DNA of 64,000 nucleotides from Ornithinimicrobium sufpigmenti (GTDB lineage: Bacteria > Actinomycetota > Actinomycetes > Actinomycetales > Dermatophilaceae), in contig NZ_CP036403.1 in assembly GCF_004322775.1 (NCBI RefSeq), positions 2,790,001 to 2,854,000 on the forward strand, given 5' to 3'. Positions 36,444 to 45,506 of the stretch are shown here, one piece after another. The translations under genes and the position numbers were made by a program. Positions within the stretch are counted from its first letter, which is position 1, and each line of letters begins with the position of its first letter. Under the pieces are notes generated by a model. It ran no database searches, had not been told where the DNA came from, and was given only the letters and a program-made list of their open reading frames with translations.

Positions 36444-36935
36444 TCAGGGCTGCAGGTCGGAGCGCGCGCTGGAGGTGACGGTGATGCTGACCCCTCCCCC
36501 GAAGGCGCTGAGCACGGGGCTGACGACCGGGATCTGGGCCTGTCCGGTCAGCACCACGACCGCGGTGCGGCCGTCCGGGCTTCCGCTGCCGGGCCCGAGC
36601 GACCATGCAGCCACCCGGCCGGGTAGCGGACGCGCGGCCAGGTAGGCGCCCGCCGCCTCCTGCACGGAGGCGTCGGTGAGCGGGACACCGGCCCCGATCC
36701 CCTCGCCGTACGCGCGCTCTTCGACCAGCGCATCGCTGGCGTCGAGGGCGGCGGCGTCCGCCGCGTCCAGCAGGTGGATCCGGCTGAGCTGGACGGACGT
36801 CACTGCCACGATCGCGAGCACGATGGTCAGGGCGACCGCCAGCATGCCGATGAGCAGGATGCTGATCTGCCCGCTCTCGGGGTCGAGGCTCGCCCGGCCC
36901 TCTTCGTGCGGGCGGTTCGGGCGAGGGTGGCTCAC
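36444..36935 (-). CDS. TadG-like/TadE-like minor pilin-type protein
   Basis: 163 residues. A polar start is followed by ESGQISILLIGMLAVALTIVLAIVAVT with the hydrophobic helix of pseudopilins (about residues 20-46), then DAADAAALDASDALV, typical of TadG N-termini and of the TadE-like protein found near secretion helicases in actinobacteria. It is the last gene of the Tad operon and overlaps the upstream TadE gene by 4 bp. Confidence 0.8.
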   Translation of the reverse strand: MSHPRPNRPHEEGRASLDPESGQISILLIGMLAVALTIVLAIVAVTSVQLSRIHLLDAADAAALDASDALVEERAYGEGIGAGVPLTDASVQEAAGAYLAARPLPGRVAAWSLGPGSGSPDGRTAVVVLTGQAQIPVVSPVLSAFGGGVSITVTSSARSDLQP

Positions 36936-37384
36936 CGTCCCTCCCGGAAGGCGTCCACCGGCTCGACGTGCTGCGCGGTGAGGGTGATGGTGGTCGGGAC
37001 GGCCGACCGCATGAAGTCCGGCACCAGCGGCAGCGGCACCGCGAGCTCGGCGTCGACAATGACGGTGCTGCCGGGACTCAGGCAGGTGCCGGCCCCGCAG
37101 CCCAGGTGCACGGCAGCGTCTTCCGGCGCGAACCCGTGGGCTCCCAGGGCGAGGTTGGCTGCCGCGTCCGCCCGGGCCGTGGCGGAGTCCAGGTCCTCGG
37201 CCGTCGCGAAGGTGCGGCCCGCTTCGCGGGCGGCGGCCGTGACTGCGTACGCGCCGGCCTGCAGGCGTCCCAGCGTCCCGACCAGATAGAAGAGCGGCAC
37301 GACGAGCAGCACGAGCAGGAAGGCCACCTCGACGGTCATCGAGCCCCGGTCCGCACCGTGGAGGCGGGTATGCTGCGGTTTCAC
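36932..37384 (-). CDS. TadE-like pilus assembly protein
   Basis: 150 residues. DRGSMTVEVAFLLVLLVVPLFYLV is the pilin-like N-terminal segment, shown only in part as motif (about residues 12-35). A Glu at position 5 after the cleavage-like G-S site fits class-IVb pseudopilins. Two cysteines (HLGCGAGTC) may form a disulfide outside. It sits between two other pilin-type genes with 4-bp overlaps. Confidence 0.82.
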   Translation of the reverse strand: MKPQHTRLHGADRGSMTVEVAFLLVLLVVPLFYLVGTLGRLQAGAYAVTAAAREAGRTFATAEDLDSATARADAAANLALGAHGFAPEDAAVHLGCGAGTCLSPGSTVIVDAELAVPLPLVPDFMRSAVPTTITLTAQHVEPVDAFREGR

Positions 37385-37770
37385 TGGTCCTCCGCGTAGG
37401 CGTGCGCGGTGACGGTCATGGCCTCACCCGGTCCGAACGGCCCGAAGACGGGAAGCCGCACCAGGGCGGTGACCTCGACGACCTGCACCCCGCCCACCTG
37501 GGTGCGTCCCGCGGAGACGCTGACGCCGCCCGAGCCGGGGAGGCTGTCCCGGAGCAGGTCGGTGGCGCGCTGGGCCCCAGCCTCCGGCGTGCTGTCCGCC
37601 CGGGCGCCCAGCCGGGCACCCTCGAGGACGTGGGCGGTGGTCGTGTTGTGCACGTGCAGGACGAACGCGAGCTGCATCGCGGCGAGCAGGAGGATGCTCA
37701 CGAGTCCGGCGAGCAGGGCGAACTCGGAGACCGCGGCCCCTCGCTCGGCGCTGCCGGACGTCCGGGTCAC
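37381..37770 (-). CDS. TadE-family pseudopilin
   Basis: 129 residues from GTG 37770, which overlaps the stop of the upstream pilin gene. ERGAAVSEFALLAGLVSILLLAAM is the prepilin-type segment with Glu after the Gly-Ala site, in outline. THVHNTTTAHVLEGAR-like sequence follows, normal for TadE. The longer open frame to 37833 would overlap the pilin gene and is not needed. Confidence 0.8.
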   Translation of the reverse strand: MTRTSGSAERGAAVSEFALLAGLVSILLLAAMQLAFVLHVHNTTTAHVLEGARLGARADSTPEAGAQRATDLLRDSLPGSGGVSVSAGRTQVGGVQVVEVTALVRLPVFGPFGPGEAMTVTAHAYAEDQ

Positions 37771-37958
37771 GACCCGACGGAGCTGACCGCGGTGGAGAAC
37801 AAGCCGGTCAGCAGTGGCTCGGCGACCAGCCACAGGGCGGCGACGATCCCGGCCGTCATGATCGTGATCAGCACCCAGCCCGGGACGTCGCCGCGTTCTG
37901 GTCGGGAGGCCCAGACGTGGACCCGGTTGCGGTAGGTAGTGGTGAATCGGCGGTACAT
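37767..37958 (-). CDS. Small Flp-type pilin-like protein
   Basis: 63 residues, a basic N-terminus (YRRFTTTYRNRVHVWASRPE) and one hydrophobic helix (VLITIMTAGIVAALWLVAEPLL, residues about 29-50). Size and position just downstream of tadC fit the major Flp/type IVb pilin of actinobacterial Tad clusters. The usual Glu at +5 is not obvious. An AAGGAG site precedes the ATG. Confidence 0.7.
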   Translation of the reverse strand: MYRRFTTTYRNRVHVWASRPERGDVPGWVLITIMTAGIVAALWLVAEPLLTGLFSTAVSSVGS

Positions 37959-38004
37959 CGTAACTCCTTGTGTGGTGTGGTGCCTTACGGCTGGCGGGGT
38001 GGGG

Positions 38005-38934
38005 TCAGAGCGCGACGCGGAGCATGGTGACCCCCGGGTAGACGGCGAAGAGGACGGTCACGGGCAGGACCAGGAAGACGACGGGGATCATCATCGAGAT
38101 CTCCTTCTTGCCGCCCTGCTCGATGAGGTCCTGGCGGGCGACCTCCCGGGCATCGGCCGCCTGGGCCCGCAGCACCTCACCCAACGGCGTCCCGCGCTGC
38201 AGCGCCACGACGAGACCGTCGGTGAACCGGGCGACGGCGGGGAGGCCGGTCCGTTGGCTCAGCCCGCCGAGCGCGTCGGGCAGCGCAGCCCCCAGCCTGG
38301 CCTCGGCCAGGCACAGGTCGAGCTCGGCCGCCAGCTCGCCGCGGGAGAGCCGGGCTACCCGTTCCAGGGCCTGGGCGGTCCCCTCGCCTGCGGTGATCGA
38401 CAGCGCCAGCAGCTCGGCGATGGAGGGGAACTCGGCCATGATCTGGCGCTCGCGCCGGTGCGCTGCCCGGCTGAGCAGAGCGTCCCGCGCCACCACGCCG
38501 CCGAGGAAGGCACACCCGACGAGGACTGCGAGCGCGACGACGTTCGCCCCGCGCAGCCACCACCATCCCGTGGCGACGGCGACGGCGGCGGCCGCGAACA
38601 GGCAACCCCACAGCACCTGTTGCACCCGGAAGCCGTCGACGTCGACCTGCAGGCCGGCCCGCTGCTGACGCGCCCGCACCGAGTCGGTGCCGCCCAGCGC
38701 CCGGTCGAGCGCGCGGCCCAGACGCCCCGTCAGGGGCCTCAGCAGGTCGGCCAGCCGCCACGGTTGCGGATCGTCAAGGGCGAGCAGCCGAGAGCGTCGG
38801 GGGGCCCGGTCCAGGTAGGGCTCGATCCGGTCCACCAACGCGACCTGGCGGTGCCGAGGCAGACCGACCCAGCTCAGGATCACACCGGCGGCCAGCAGCA
38901 GCCCCAGCGCACCGCCCCAGCCGGCCTGCGTCAT
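38005..38934 (-). CDS. tadC: Tad pilus platform protein TadC (T2SS F family)
   Basis: 309 residues with membrane segments near residues 8-22, 105-140 and 280-300 and a cytosolic T2SSF domain (AEFPSIAELLALSITAGEGTAQALE, shown as motif). With TadB it forms the inner-membrane platform that recruits pilins. It overlaps tadB by 4 bp. Confidence 0.88.
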   Translation of the reverse strand: MTQAGWGGALGLLLAAGVILSWVGLPRHRQVALVDRIEPYLDRAPRRSRLLALDDPQPWRLADLLRPLTGRLGRALDRALGGTDSVRARQQRAGLQVDVDGFRVQQVLWGCLFAAAAVAVATGWWWLRGANVVALAVLVGCAFLGGVVARDALLSRAAHRRERQIMAEFPSIAELLALSITAGEGTAQALERVARLSRGELAAELDLCLAEARLGAALPDALGGLSQRTGLPAVARFTDGLVVALQRGTPLGEVLRAQAADAREVARQDLIEQGGKKEISMMIPVVFLVLPVTVLFAVYPGVTMLRVAL

Positions 38935-39797
38935 CTCAGGACTCGTTGTTCCTCGGGCAGCCGCCCGATGCTGAGCATCATCCGGTAGGCCAGCAGGCTG
39001 GCACCCGCACCGATGGCGAGCACCAAGGCGCCGCCGGGCGTGTTGTAGGCCTGCAGGGTGCTGCCTCGGGACGCGAGCAGGAGCAGGACAGCCCAGGGTG
39101 CAGCCATCGCCAGACGGGCGGCGTTGACGGTCCAGGACTGTCTTGCCTCGAGCTCCGCCCGCGACCGGGCGTCCTCGCGCAGGAAGGTGGACAAGGTGCG
39201 CAGCACCCGCCCGAGATCGGTACCGCCGACGTCGCGGGCGATGCGCAGCGCCTCGACCAGCCGGTCGGCCACCGGGTCGGACAACCGCTCCTTGAGCAGG
39301 TCGAGGCTCTCGGAGAACCGCCCCGTCGCACGGTAGTCGTGGGCAAACTCGCGGAACGGGCCGCGCAGCTCAACCGGTCCGCGGTCACCCAGTTGCACCA
39401 GCGCCTCGGGCAGCGCCAGGCCGGCCCGGACGGCAGAGTGCACGTGGTCCACGACGTCCGGCCAGACGTCGCGCAGCCGGCTGCGGCGCTGGCGCGCACG
39501 GACCCGGACGACGGTGACCGGGGCCAGGGTCGACATCACCGCGAAGCAGGTCGCCACGGTCCAGACCTGGGTGAGCGCATACCCCAGCAGGAGGACGGCG
39601 AACCCCAGCCCGAGCGACAGCCCCAGGAGGGTGCGGGCGCTCAGCCCGCGCACACCGGCCAGGACGATCTCGTCCTGCAGCCGGTCCAGGCGGGCCGACC
39701 GCGCCGGGGACCGGACCGGCTGCTCCCGCGGCCAGAAGGACCACCAGACCAGGGCCAGGCCCAGCCCCAGCCCGAGCCCCCACGCTGCGCCAGCCAT
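38931..39797 (-). CDS. tadB: Tad pilus platform protein TadB (T2SS F family)
   Basis: 288 residues from ATG 39797, which overlaps the tadA stop (ATGA). N-terminal helix MAGAAWGLGLGLGLALVWW, two more helices near residues 55-90, and a T2SSF domain with VWPDVVDHVHSAVRAGLALPEAL (outline) and TDLGRVLRTLSTFLREDAR. The longer frame to 40130 is out of register with real coding. Confidence 0.88.
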   Translation of the reverse strand: MAGAAWGLGLGLGLALVWWSFWPREQPVRSPARSARLDRLQDEIVLAGVRGLSARTLLGLSLGLGFAVLLLGYALTQVWTVATCFAVMSTLAPVTVVRVRARQRRSRLRDVWPDVVDHVHSAVRAGLALPEALVQLGDRGPVELRGPFREFAHDYRATGRFSESLDLLKERLSDPVADRLVEALRIARDVGGTDLGRVLRTLSTFLREDARSRAELEARQSWTVNAARLAMAAPWAVLLLLASRGSTLQAYNTPGGALVLAIGAGASLLAYRMMLSIGRLPEEQRVLR

Positions 39798-41026
39798 CAG
39801 CGGCCCACCAGCAGCTGCCGCAGGTCGTAGCCGGCGCGGGCGAACCGTTCCGGGTGCGGCGGGTAACCCTCCGCACGCACGAGGTCGGCCCCGTCCTGGA
39901 CGAAGATGTCGGCGATCTCTACGATCTCGCCCTCGACCCGGCCGGGCAGCGCGACGATCTCGCGGATGCGTCGGTGCCCGTCGGCGTCGAGACCCAGATG
40001 GACGACCAGGTCGACCGACCCGGCGACCGTGGGGACGACGAAACTGCTGCTCACGTTGCTCCCGGCCAGCAGCGGCAGGGTGCAGATCTTGGTCACCGCC
40101 TCGCGCGCCGAGTTGGCGTGCAGGGTGCACATCCCGGGAAGCCCGCTGTTGAGCGCGATGAGCAGGTCCAGGCTTTCCTCCTGCCGCACCTCGCCGACGA
40201 TGATCCGGCCGGGCCGCATGCGCAGCGCCTCCTTGACCAGGCGGCGCAGGGGGACCTCACCCGTGCCTTCCAGGCTCGCCTGCCGGCACTGCATCGCGGT
40301 GACGTCGCGCAGGTTCACCTTCAGCTCGAAGACTTCCTCGCAGGTGACCACCCGCTCGTGCGCCGGGATGGCAGCGGCGAGGCAGTTCAGCAGGGTGGTC
40401 TTGCCGGCCTGGGTCCCGCCGGCCACCAGGATGTTCAGCCCGGCGACCACCGACGCCTCCAGGAAGTCGGCGGCGGCACTGGTCAGGGTGCCCAGCCGCA
40501 CCAGGTCCGAGAGCTGTTCGGCGGCGACCACGAACTTGCGGATGTTGATCGCCCAGTGCCGGCGGGTGATGTCGGGGATGACGACGTGCAGTCGGCTGCC
40601 GTCGGGCAGGCTGGCGTCGACGAAGGGGTTGCTCAGGTCCACCCTGCGTCCCGAGCTGCGCAGCATCCGCTCCACCAGGTCACGGACCTGCTGCTCGGTG
40701 AGGAGGGTCGAGGTCAGCTCCGACCGTCCGTGCCGGGCGATGAAGACCTCGCTCGGCGAGTTGACCCAGATCTCCTCGACCGTCGGGTCGTCCAGGTAGG
40801 GCTGGAGGGGCCCGAACCCGGTCACCGACTCCAGCAGGACACGGTGCGCCTCCTGGCGGTCTGCCAGCGGGACCCGGCCCTCGACCAGCACGCCCTCGTC
40901 ATACTCGTCCAGCACCTCGCCGATGAGGCTGCGGACCTCGTCGTCATCGCGGGCCGGATCGATGCGCCGCCGCCGGATCAGCTCCCGGACGTCGGCCTCG
41001 AGGCTCTGCAGCGCGGTCCCCTGCAT
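39797..41026 (-). CDS. tadA: Tad pilus assembly/secretion ATPase (TadA/CpaF)
   Basis: 409 residues, a hexameric cytosolic ATPase that drives pilus assembly. The N-terminal domain is helical; VEEIWVNSPSEVFIARHG is typical CpaF. Walker A is GGTQAGKTTLLN rather than GGTGSGKT, the Asp/His-box region VVTCEEVFEL, and Walker B-like GRIIVGEVRQEESLDLL. HANSAREAVTK closes the motor core. ATG 41026 has a very strong GGAAGGAGGGG. No CpaE/TadZ localisation ATPase or prepilin peptidase is encoded here. Confidence 0.92.
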   Translation of the reverse strand: MQGTALQSLEADVRELIRRRRIDPARDDDEVRSLIGEVLDEYDEGVLVEGRVPLADRQEAHRVLLESVTGFGPLQPYLDDPTVEEIWVNSPSEVFIARHGRSELTSTLLTEQQVRDLVERMLRSSGRRVDLSNPFVDASLPDGSRLHVVIPDITRRHWAINIRKFVVAAEQLSDLVRLGTLTSAAADFLEASVVAGLNILVAGGTQAGKTTLLNCLAAAIPAHERVVTCEEVFELKVNLRDVTAMQCRQASLEGTGEVPLRRLVKEALRMRPGRIIVGEVRQEESLDLLIALNSGLPGMCTLHANSAREAVTKICTLPLLAGSNVSSSFVVPTVAGSVDLVVHLGLDADGHRRIREIVALPGRVEGEIVEIADIFVQDGADLVRAEGYPPHPERFARAGYDLRQLLVGR

Positions 41027-41192
41027 GAACCCCTCCTTCCGGTCCACCGTCGCACCATCCCCGTGCCCGCCGGGGGTGTACCCATCAAAGGGCCACCCGA
41101 CACGGCGCCGCAAGAGGTGTCAGCAAAGTTCTTGGCCGACTGGCTCAAATCTAGGCGGCGTGCCTCCTCCCACGGGGGCCTCCGGCCACATC

Positions 41193-41201
41193 TGTGGATA
41201 A
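41193..41201 (-). promoter_or_regulatory. Consensus DnaA box upstream of tadA/FHA-FtsK
   Basis: TTATCCACA on the minus strand is a perfect 9-mer, within the 228-bp divergent region between tadA and the FtsK-like gene. A second identical box lies upstream of recA (54069). Confidence 0.5.
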
Positions 41202-41254
41202 CTTCCGCGCCCAGCCGGGCGGGCTGCCCACCATGGCCCGGTGAGGACGCGGGC

Positions 41255-44200
41255 ATGAAGGTGATCGTGAGTGACGGGCACGGGGGCCGGGTCCGCCACT
41301 TCGTGGTGCACGCACCGGCGGGAGCCCGGCTGGCCGACCTCGCGAGCAGGCTGGGCTACGAGCCATCTCCACCGGCCGCGGTGGACGTGCCGCTGCAGCA
41401 CGGTCAGGAGCTCTGGCCGCTCCCCGTCTCCAGAACGCCCGCTGCTGCGGGCACCGGCTCTGCCCTGCGGGGGCCCGCCTTGGTGGTCGCCGCCGGCCCA
41501 GACGCGGGTGGCACCTTGCCGCTGCCGCCGGGGCGGTGGGTGACGGTCGGGAGGGCTCCTGCGTGCGACCTCGTCATCGCCGATCCCAGCCTCTCCCGGC
41601 GGCACGTGCGGGTGCGGCTGGACCGCGACTGCGTGCAGGTGGAGGACCTGGCCTCGACCAACGGTGTGACCTGGGAAGAGGGAGGGGAGGCATCGGTATG
41701 GCGTGCCGGAGATCGGCTGCTTCTCGGTCGGTCCGCCCTCGTCCTCGAGCCACGCCCACCCGCTCCCGCCTCGGTGGTGCCGCAGGACGGCCACCTGCAG
41801 GTGGTGCCGTGGAGGCGGGAACGCCCAGCTCCGCGCCCGGTCGATCTCACCTCCCCGCCCGAGCCCGTCCGCCGCACCGTGCGACGACCCAACGTGTGGA
41901 CGTGGGCGCTCCCCCTCGCCGTGGCCGTGACGGTGGCGCTCGTCCTGCGGATGCCCTGGCTGCTGCTCTTCGGTCTGCTGGGGCCGGCCATGGTCTTCGG
42001 CCATCACCTCGGCGACCGACGTGCCGCGCGGGATGAGCATCGGGACGCCGTCGCGGCCCACCGCCGACAGCTCGAGGACCTCGACCTCGCGGCGGAGAAC
42101 GCCCTGCGGGCCGAGCTGGCGCGCCGGCGGGAGACCGACCCCGGCGTCCTCGGGGTGACGGCCGCCCTGTCCGGAGGTCCGTCCACCCGGCTGTGGGAGT
42201 GCTCCGGAGAGCCCCTGTCCGTGGTGCTGGGCGAGGCGGTGGAGAGCGCCGACGTCATCGTCGACGGGGCCCGGCTGCGTCATGAACGGGCCCCCCTCAC
42301 GGTGGACGTCCGTCCTGCCCTGGTGATCACCGGCCCACCCCGGCTCAGGGACGCCCTGGCACGGTCCCTGGTGCTGCAGCTGGCTGCTCGCCACCCTCCC
42401 GACACCTTCACCCTGGCGGTCGACCCGGACCGACTGCCTGACGGTGACTGGGACCTCCTGGCCTGGCTGCCGCATACCCGGCTGGGCGGGCACCGGGAGA
42501 GGGACGTGCGCTGGGGGACGGACCTGCGGCTGGTGGACGACGTGCGGGAGGCGCCGACCGATGTGCCGCGGGTGCTGCTGCTCGGCCCGCACGACGCGGT
42601 GCTCCAGCGCCCCGGCCTGCCGGACCGCCCTTTCCGCCCCACCCTGCTCCGGCTCGGCCGCGCTCGGACGTTCGCGGGGGCTCTGGCACCGATGCGGCCC
42701 CGGCAGCCGGCCGGCGCGGACGACCCGGACGCCGGGCGGCCCACGGCGCTGGGCGAGCTCGTGCCCTGGCCGGGCAGCCCGGGGGAGGCGGCCCGCGGGT
42801 GGTCCCGGCCGGGGCTGGCCGTTCCCCTCGGGCTGGCGGACGGCGGGCCGGTCACCGTCGACCTGGCGGTGGACGGCCCGCATGCACTGGTGGCCGGCAC
42901 CACCGGCTCCGGCAAGTCCGAGCTGCTGCGGTCGCTGGTCGTGGGGCTCGCTCTGCACAACTCGCCGGCAGACCTGTCCCTGCTGCTCGTCGACTACAAG
43001 GGAGGCTCCTCGCTGGGCGCCTGCGCCGGGCTGCCTCACGTCACCGGGCTGGTCACCGACCTGGACCCCCACCTGGCGGACCGCGTGCTGCTCTCGTTGC
43101 AGTCCGAGCTGAGGCGCCGGGAGCAGGTGCTGCACGCCGCCGGGGTCCGAGACGTCCGCGACCCCGGTCAGCCGGGTCTGCCGCGGCTCGTCGTGGTCAT
43201 CGACGAGTTCCGGGTCCTCGCGGAGGAGGTGCCCCAGGTGATGGACGGACTGGTCCGGGTCGCGGCCGTGGGGCGCAGCCTCGGCGTCCACCTGGTCCTG
43301 GCGACACAGCGCCCGGCCGGTGTGGTGGGCGCGGACCTGCGGGCCAACGTCAACCTGCGGGTCGCGCTGCGCGTGCGCGACATCGCGGACAGCTACGACG
43401 TGCTGGAGTGCGCGGACGCGGCCGCCCTGCCGGAAGGACGGCCGGGCCTGGCGCTGCTGCGGACCGGAGCCTCGCCGCCTCGCTCCGTGCAGGTGGCGGT
43501 GGCGAGGCCAGCACCCCGGGCGCGGGCCACGGACGGCTGGTGCATCACCGAGGCGGACGACCTCTGGGCCGCCCGGTCCGCCCTGGAGACCACCGACACG
43601 ACCGAGGCGGACGAAGACGACCCCGTGCTGGACCTGGCCGCGACACTGGCGGCGGCCGCGGAGGCCACGGGCCTGCAGGCGCCGACGGTCTGGCTGCCAC
43701 CGCTGCCCGAGGACCTTTCGTCGGACCCTGCCGCCGACACGGGGTGGGCGGTCGCCGACCTGCCGGGAGAGCAGCGCCAGCCGCCCCTGACCTGGTCCGG
43801 CGACCACCACATCGGCATCGTCGGCGCCTCGCGCAGCGGGCGCACGACGGCGTTGCTCTCGCTGCTGGCCCGCTCCTCCGCCTGGTTCGTGGCCCTGGAC
43901 CTGGGGCGTGCCCTGGACGCGGGCTGGGCCGGCCCGACGGACCCCCGCTGCTGTGCCTGGGTGCTGCCGGACGACCGGGCGCACGCCCTGCGGGTCCTCG
44001 ACCTGCTGCTCACCCTGGTCCAGGCCCGGCAGGGCGGGCCGCTCCTGCCGCGGGACCCGCTCGTGCTGGCCATCGACGGCTGGGACCGGCTCGTGGACCA
44101 GCTGGGTCAGGTCGAGGGCGGCCGCGGGATCGACGTGGCCCAGCGGATCCTGCGGGAGGGCCCCGGGGTCGGCGTGACGGGGGTCGTCACCGGCGACCGG

Positions 44201-45004
44201 TCCCTGCTGCTCGGCACCATGGCCACCCTGCTGCCCGAGACCTGGATGCTGCACCTCAACGACCCCGCCGACCTGCTGCTCACGAGGCTGCAGGCGGCGC
44301 AGGTCCCGAGGCATCAGCCGCCCGGCCGCGCGGTACGGGCGCGGGACGGCGTCGTCGCCCAGGTCGTGCGGCCCGACCCGCCCGGCGGGCGTCCACCACC
44401 CGGGCCGACCCCTCCCCTGCGTTGTCTGCCCCTGCCCCGCCTGGCGCACTGCACGGATCCGACCGTGTGGGCGGTCGGTGGGGACGAGGCTGCTGCCGTG
44501 GACCTGCCGGTCGGACCGGTCCTGGTGCTGGGGCCTCCGGGGTCGGGCCGCTCACGGACCCTGGCCGCCCTCGCCGCCGCCGCAGGAGGCACTGTCCTGC
44601 TGGTCGAGGGCGGCGATCCCCCCGCGGAGGACGACCTCCGGGTCCGGCTCCAGCGCCTGACCGACACCGACCTGGTCAGCGTCGACGACGCGCACCTGCT
44701 CTCCGGCACTCCCGTCGAGGACCTGCTCGTCGAGCATGCGGCGCGGCACGGCGCCCGAGCCGCCCTGCACGTCGCGGCTGAGCTCGAGGGTGCCGGAACG
44801 GCCTTCCGCGGGCTCGTGCCCCAGCTGGCCCGGTGCCGCACCGCCGTCGTGCTGCAGCCCGGTATGCCGGGTGACGGCGCGGTCGTGGGCGCCCGCCTAC
44901 CGGTGGGGGACCTTCCGGTGCCGGGCCGCGGCGTCCTCGTCCACCGTGGGCGGACCGCCCGCATCCAGGTGGTCGCGCCGCTCCCGGGACCTGGTCAGGG
45001 ATGA
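41255..45004 (+). CDS. FHA-domain FtsK/SpoIIIE-type ATPase (EccC/EssC-like), orphan
   Basis: 1249 residues. An N-terminal ubiquitin-like stretch (1-60) precedes an FHA domain (about 75-170; GRAPACDLVIADPSLSRRHV in motif), two membrane helices (about 210-250) and three P-loop domains. The first has Walker A GTTGSGKSELLR near residue 549 and Walker B VVVIDEFRVLAEE, so it is active. The second has GASRSGRTT (about 858) and the third GPPGSGRSRT (about 1092), both with Arg for the Walker Lys. This plan matches type VII secretion EccC/EssC motors. No WXG100, EccB/D/E or mycosin gene is near. ATG 41255 has GAGG 8 nt upstream. Divergent from the Tad operon. Confidence 0.85.
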   Translation: MKVIVSDGHGGRVRHFVVHAPAGARLADLASRLGYEPSPPAAVDVPLQHGQELWPLPVSRTPAAAGTGSALRGPALVVAAGPDAGGTLPLPPGRWVTVGRAPACDLVIADPSLSRRHVRVRLDRDCVQVEDLASTNGVTWEEGGEASVWRAGDRLLLGRSALVLEPRPPAPASVVPQDGHLQVVPWRRERPAPRPVDLTSPPEPVRRTVRRPNVWTWALPLAVAVTVALVLRMPWLLLFGLLGPAMVFGHHLGDRRAARDEHRDAVAAHRRQLEDLDLAAENALRAELARRRETDPGVLGVTAALSGGPSTRLWECSGEPLSVVLGEAVESADVIVDGARLRHERAPLTVDVRPALVITGPPRLRDALARSLVLQLAARHPPDTFTLAVDPDRLPDGDWDLLAWLPHTRLGGHRERDVRWGTDLRLVDDVREAPTDVPRVLLLGPHDAVLQRPGLPDRPFRPTLLRLGRARTFAGALAPMRPRQPAGADDPDAGRPTALGELVPWPGSPGEAARGWSRPGLAVPLGLADGGPVTVDLAVDGPHALVAGTTGSGKSELLRSLVVGLALHNSPADLSLLLVDYKGGSSLGACAGLPHVTGLVTDLDPHLADRVLLSLQSELRRREQVLHAAGVRDVRDPGQPGLPRLVVVIDEFRVLAEEVPQVMDGLVRVAAVGRSLGVHLVLATQRPAGVVGADLRANVNLRVALRVRDIADSYDVLECADAAALPEGRPGLALLRTGASPPRSVQVAVARPAPRARATDGWCITEADDLWAARSALETTDTTEADEDDPVLDLAATLAAAAEATGLQAPTVWLPPLPEDLSSDPAADTGWAVADLPGEQRQPPLTWSGDHHIGIVGASRSGRTTALLSLLARSSAWFVALDLGRALDAGWAGPTDPRCCAWVLPDDRAHALRVLDLLLTLVQARQGGPLLPRDPLVLAIDGWDRLVDQLGQVEGGRGIDVAQRILREGPGVGVTGVVTGDRSLLLGTMATLLPETWMLHLNDPADLLLTRLQAAQVPRHQPPGRAVRARDGVVAQVVRPDPPGGRPPPGPTPPLRCLPLPRLAHCTDPTVWAVGGDEAAAVDLPVGPVLVLGPPGSGRSRTLAALAAAAGGTVLLVEGGDPPAEDDLRVRLQRLTDTDLVSVDDAHLLSGTPVEDLLVEHAARHGARAALHVAAELEGAGTAFRGLVPQLARCRTAVVLQPGMPGDGAVVGARLPVGDLPVPGRGVLVHRGRTARIQVVAPLPGPGQG

Positions 45005-45013
45005 CCTGGTGGT

Positions 45014-45046
45014 CCGCCGCCGCAGTGAGCCTCTGCCTCACGGCGG
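45014..45046. terminator. Hairpin between convergent genes
   Basis: GTGAG (45025-45029) and CTCAC (45037-45041) form a stem extended by GC pairs on both sides with a small bulge. It lies between the FtsK-like gene and the convergent membrane-protein gene and could stop both. No T-run is present. Confidence 0.4.
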
Positions 45047-45074
45047 AGCCCTCGTGACCAGGAGTGGTCGGGAG

Positions 45075-45506
45075 TCAGTCGCGCCCGTCGTCCAGCTTGC
45101 CCATGAGCAGCACGGACGCGATCGTGAACACGCCGAGGACCAGCACGCCGGCGGCCACCCACCAGGGCGCGAACTGGAACATCGCGATCCCCAGCGGGAT
45201 GAGCAGGAAGTTGAAGGCGATCGCCGGGGCCTGCGCACGGGGGTGGCGGCGCAGCAGACCCCTGGCGGTGTAGCCCAGCCCGACGGCGAAGACCACCATG
45301 GTCACCGCCGACATGATGATGATGAGCAGGTCCTGCCCCTCGCCGATGGCCACCTCGTAGCCGTAGAAGACCACGAAGCCGGCGATGATCACCGCCTCGA
45401 GCGCCAGCAGGCCGGCCGCCACCTGACCCAGGAGCAGCTGCCTGGGCGTGGGCTGCCGCGGGGTGGTCCGCTCGGGTGCGGCGTCGGCGGAGGTCATGGC
45501 GCTCAT
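45075..45506 (-). CDS. Four-helix membrane protein, unknown function
   Basis: 143 residues with hydrophobic segments at about 27-47, 58-76, 92-108 and 113-132, and polar ends. No family motif is recognised beyond a general actinobacterial membrane-protein look. ATG 45506 overlaps the stop of the upstream GNAT gene (ATGA), so the two are translationally coupled. Confidence 0.75.
   Translation of the reverse strand: MSAMTSADAAPERTTPRQPTPRQLLLGQVAAGLLALEAVIIAGFVVFYGYEVAIGEGQDLLIIIMSAVTMVVFAVGLGYTARGLLRRHPRAQAPAIAFNFLLIPLGIAMFQFAPWWVAAGVLVLGVFTIASVLLMGKLDDGRD

Noticed and set aside
41120..44449. 1109-codon open frame on the minus strand opposite the FHA-FtsK gene
   Set aside because: It is a GC-driven shadow: low-complexity Arg/Gly/Pro/Gln-rich translation, no domains, and the plus strand has clear ATPase motifs.
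41027..45004. Type VII secretion locus
   Set aside because: The motor-like gene is present, but no WXG100, EccB, EccD, EccE or mycosin genes accompany it.
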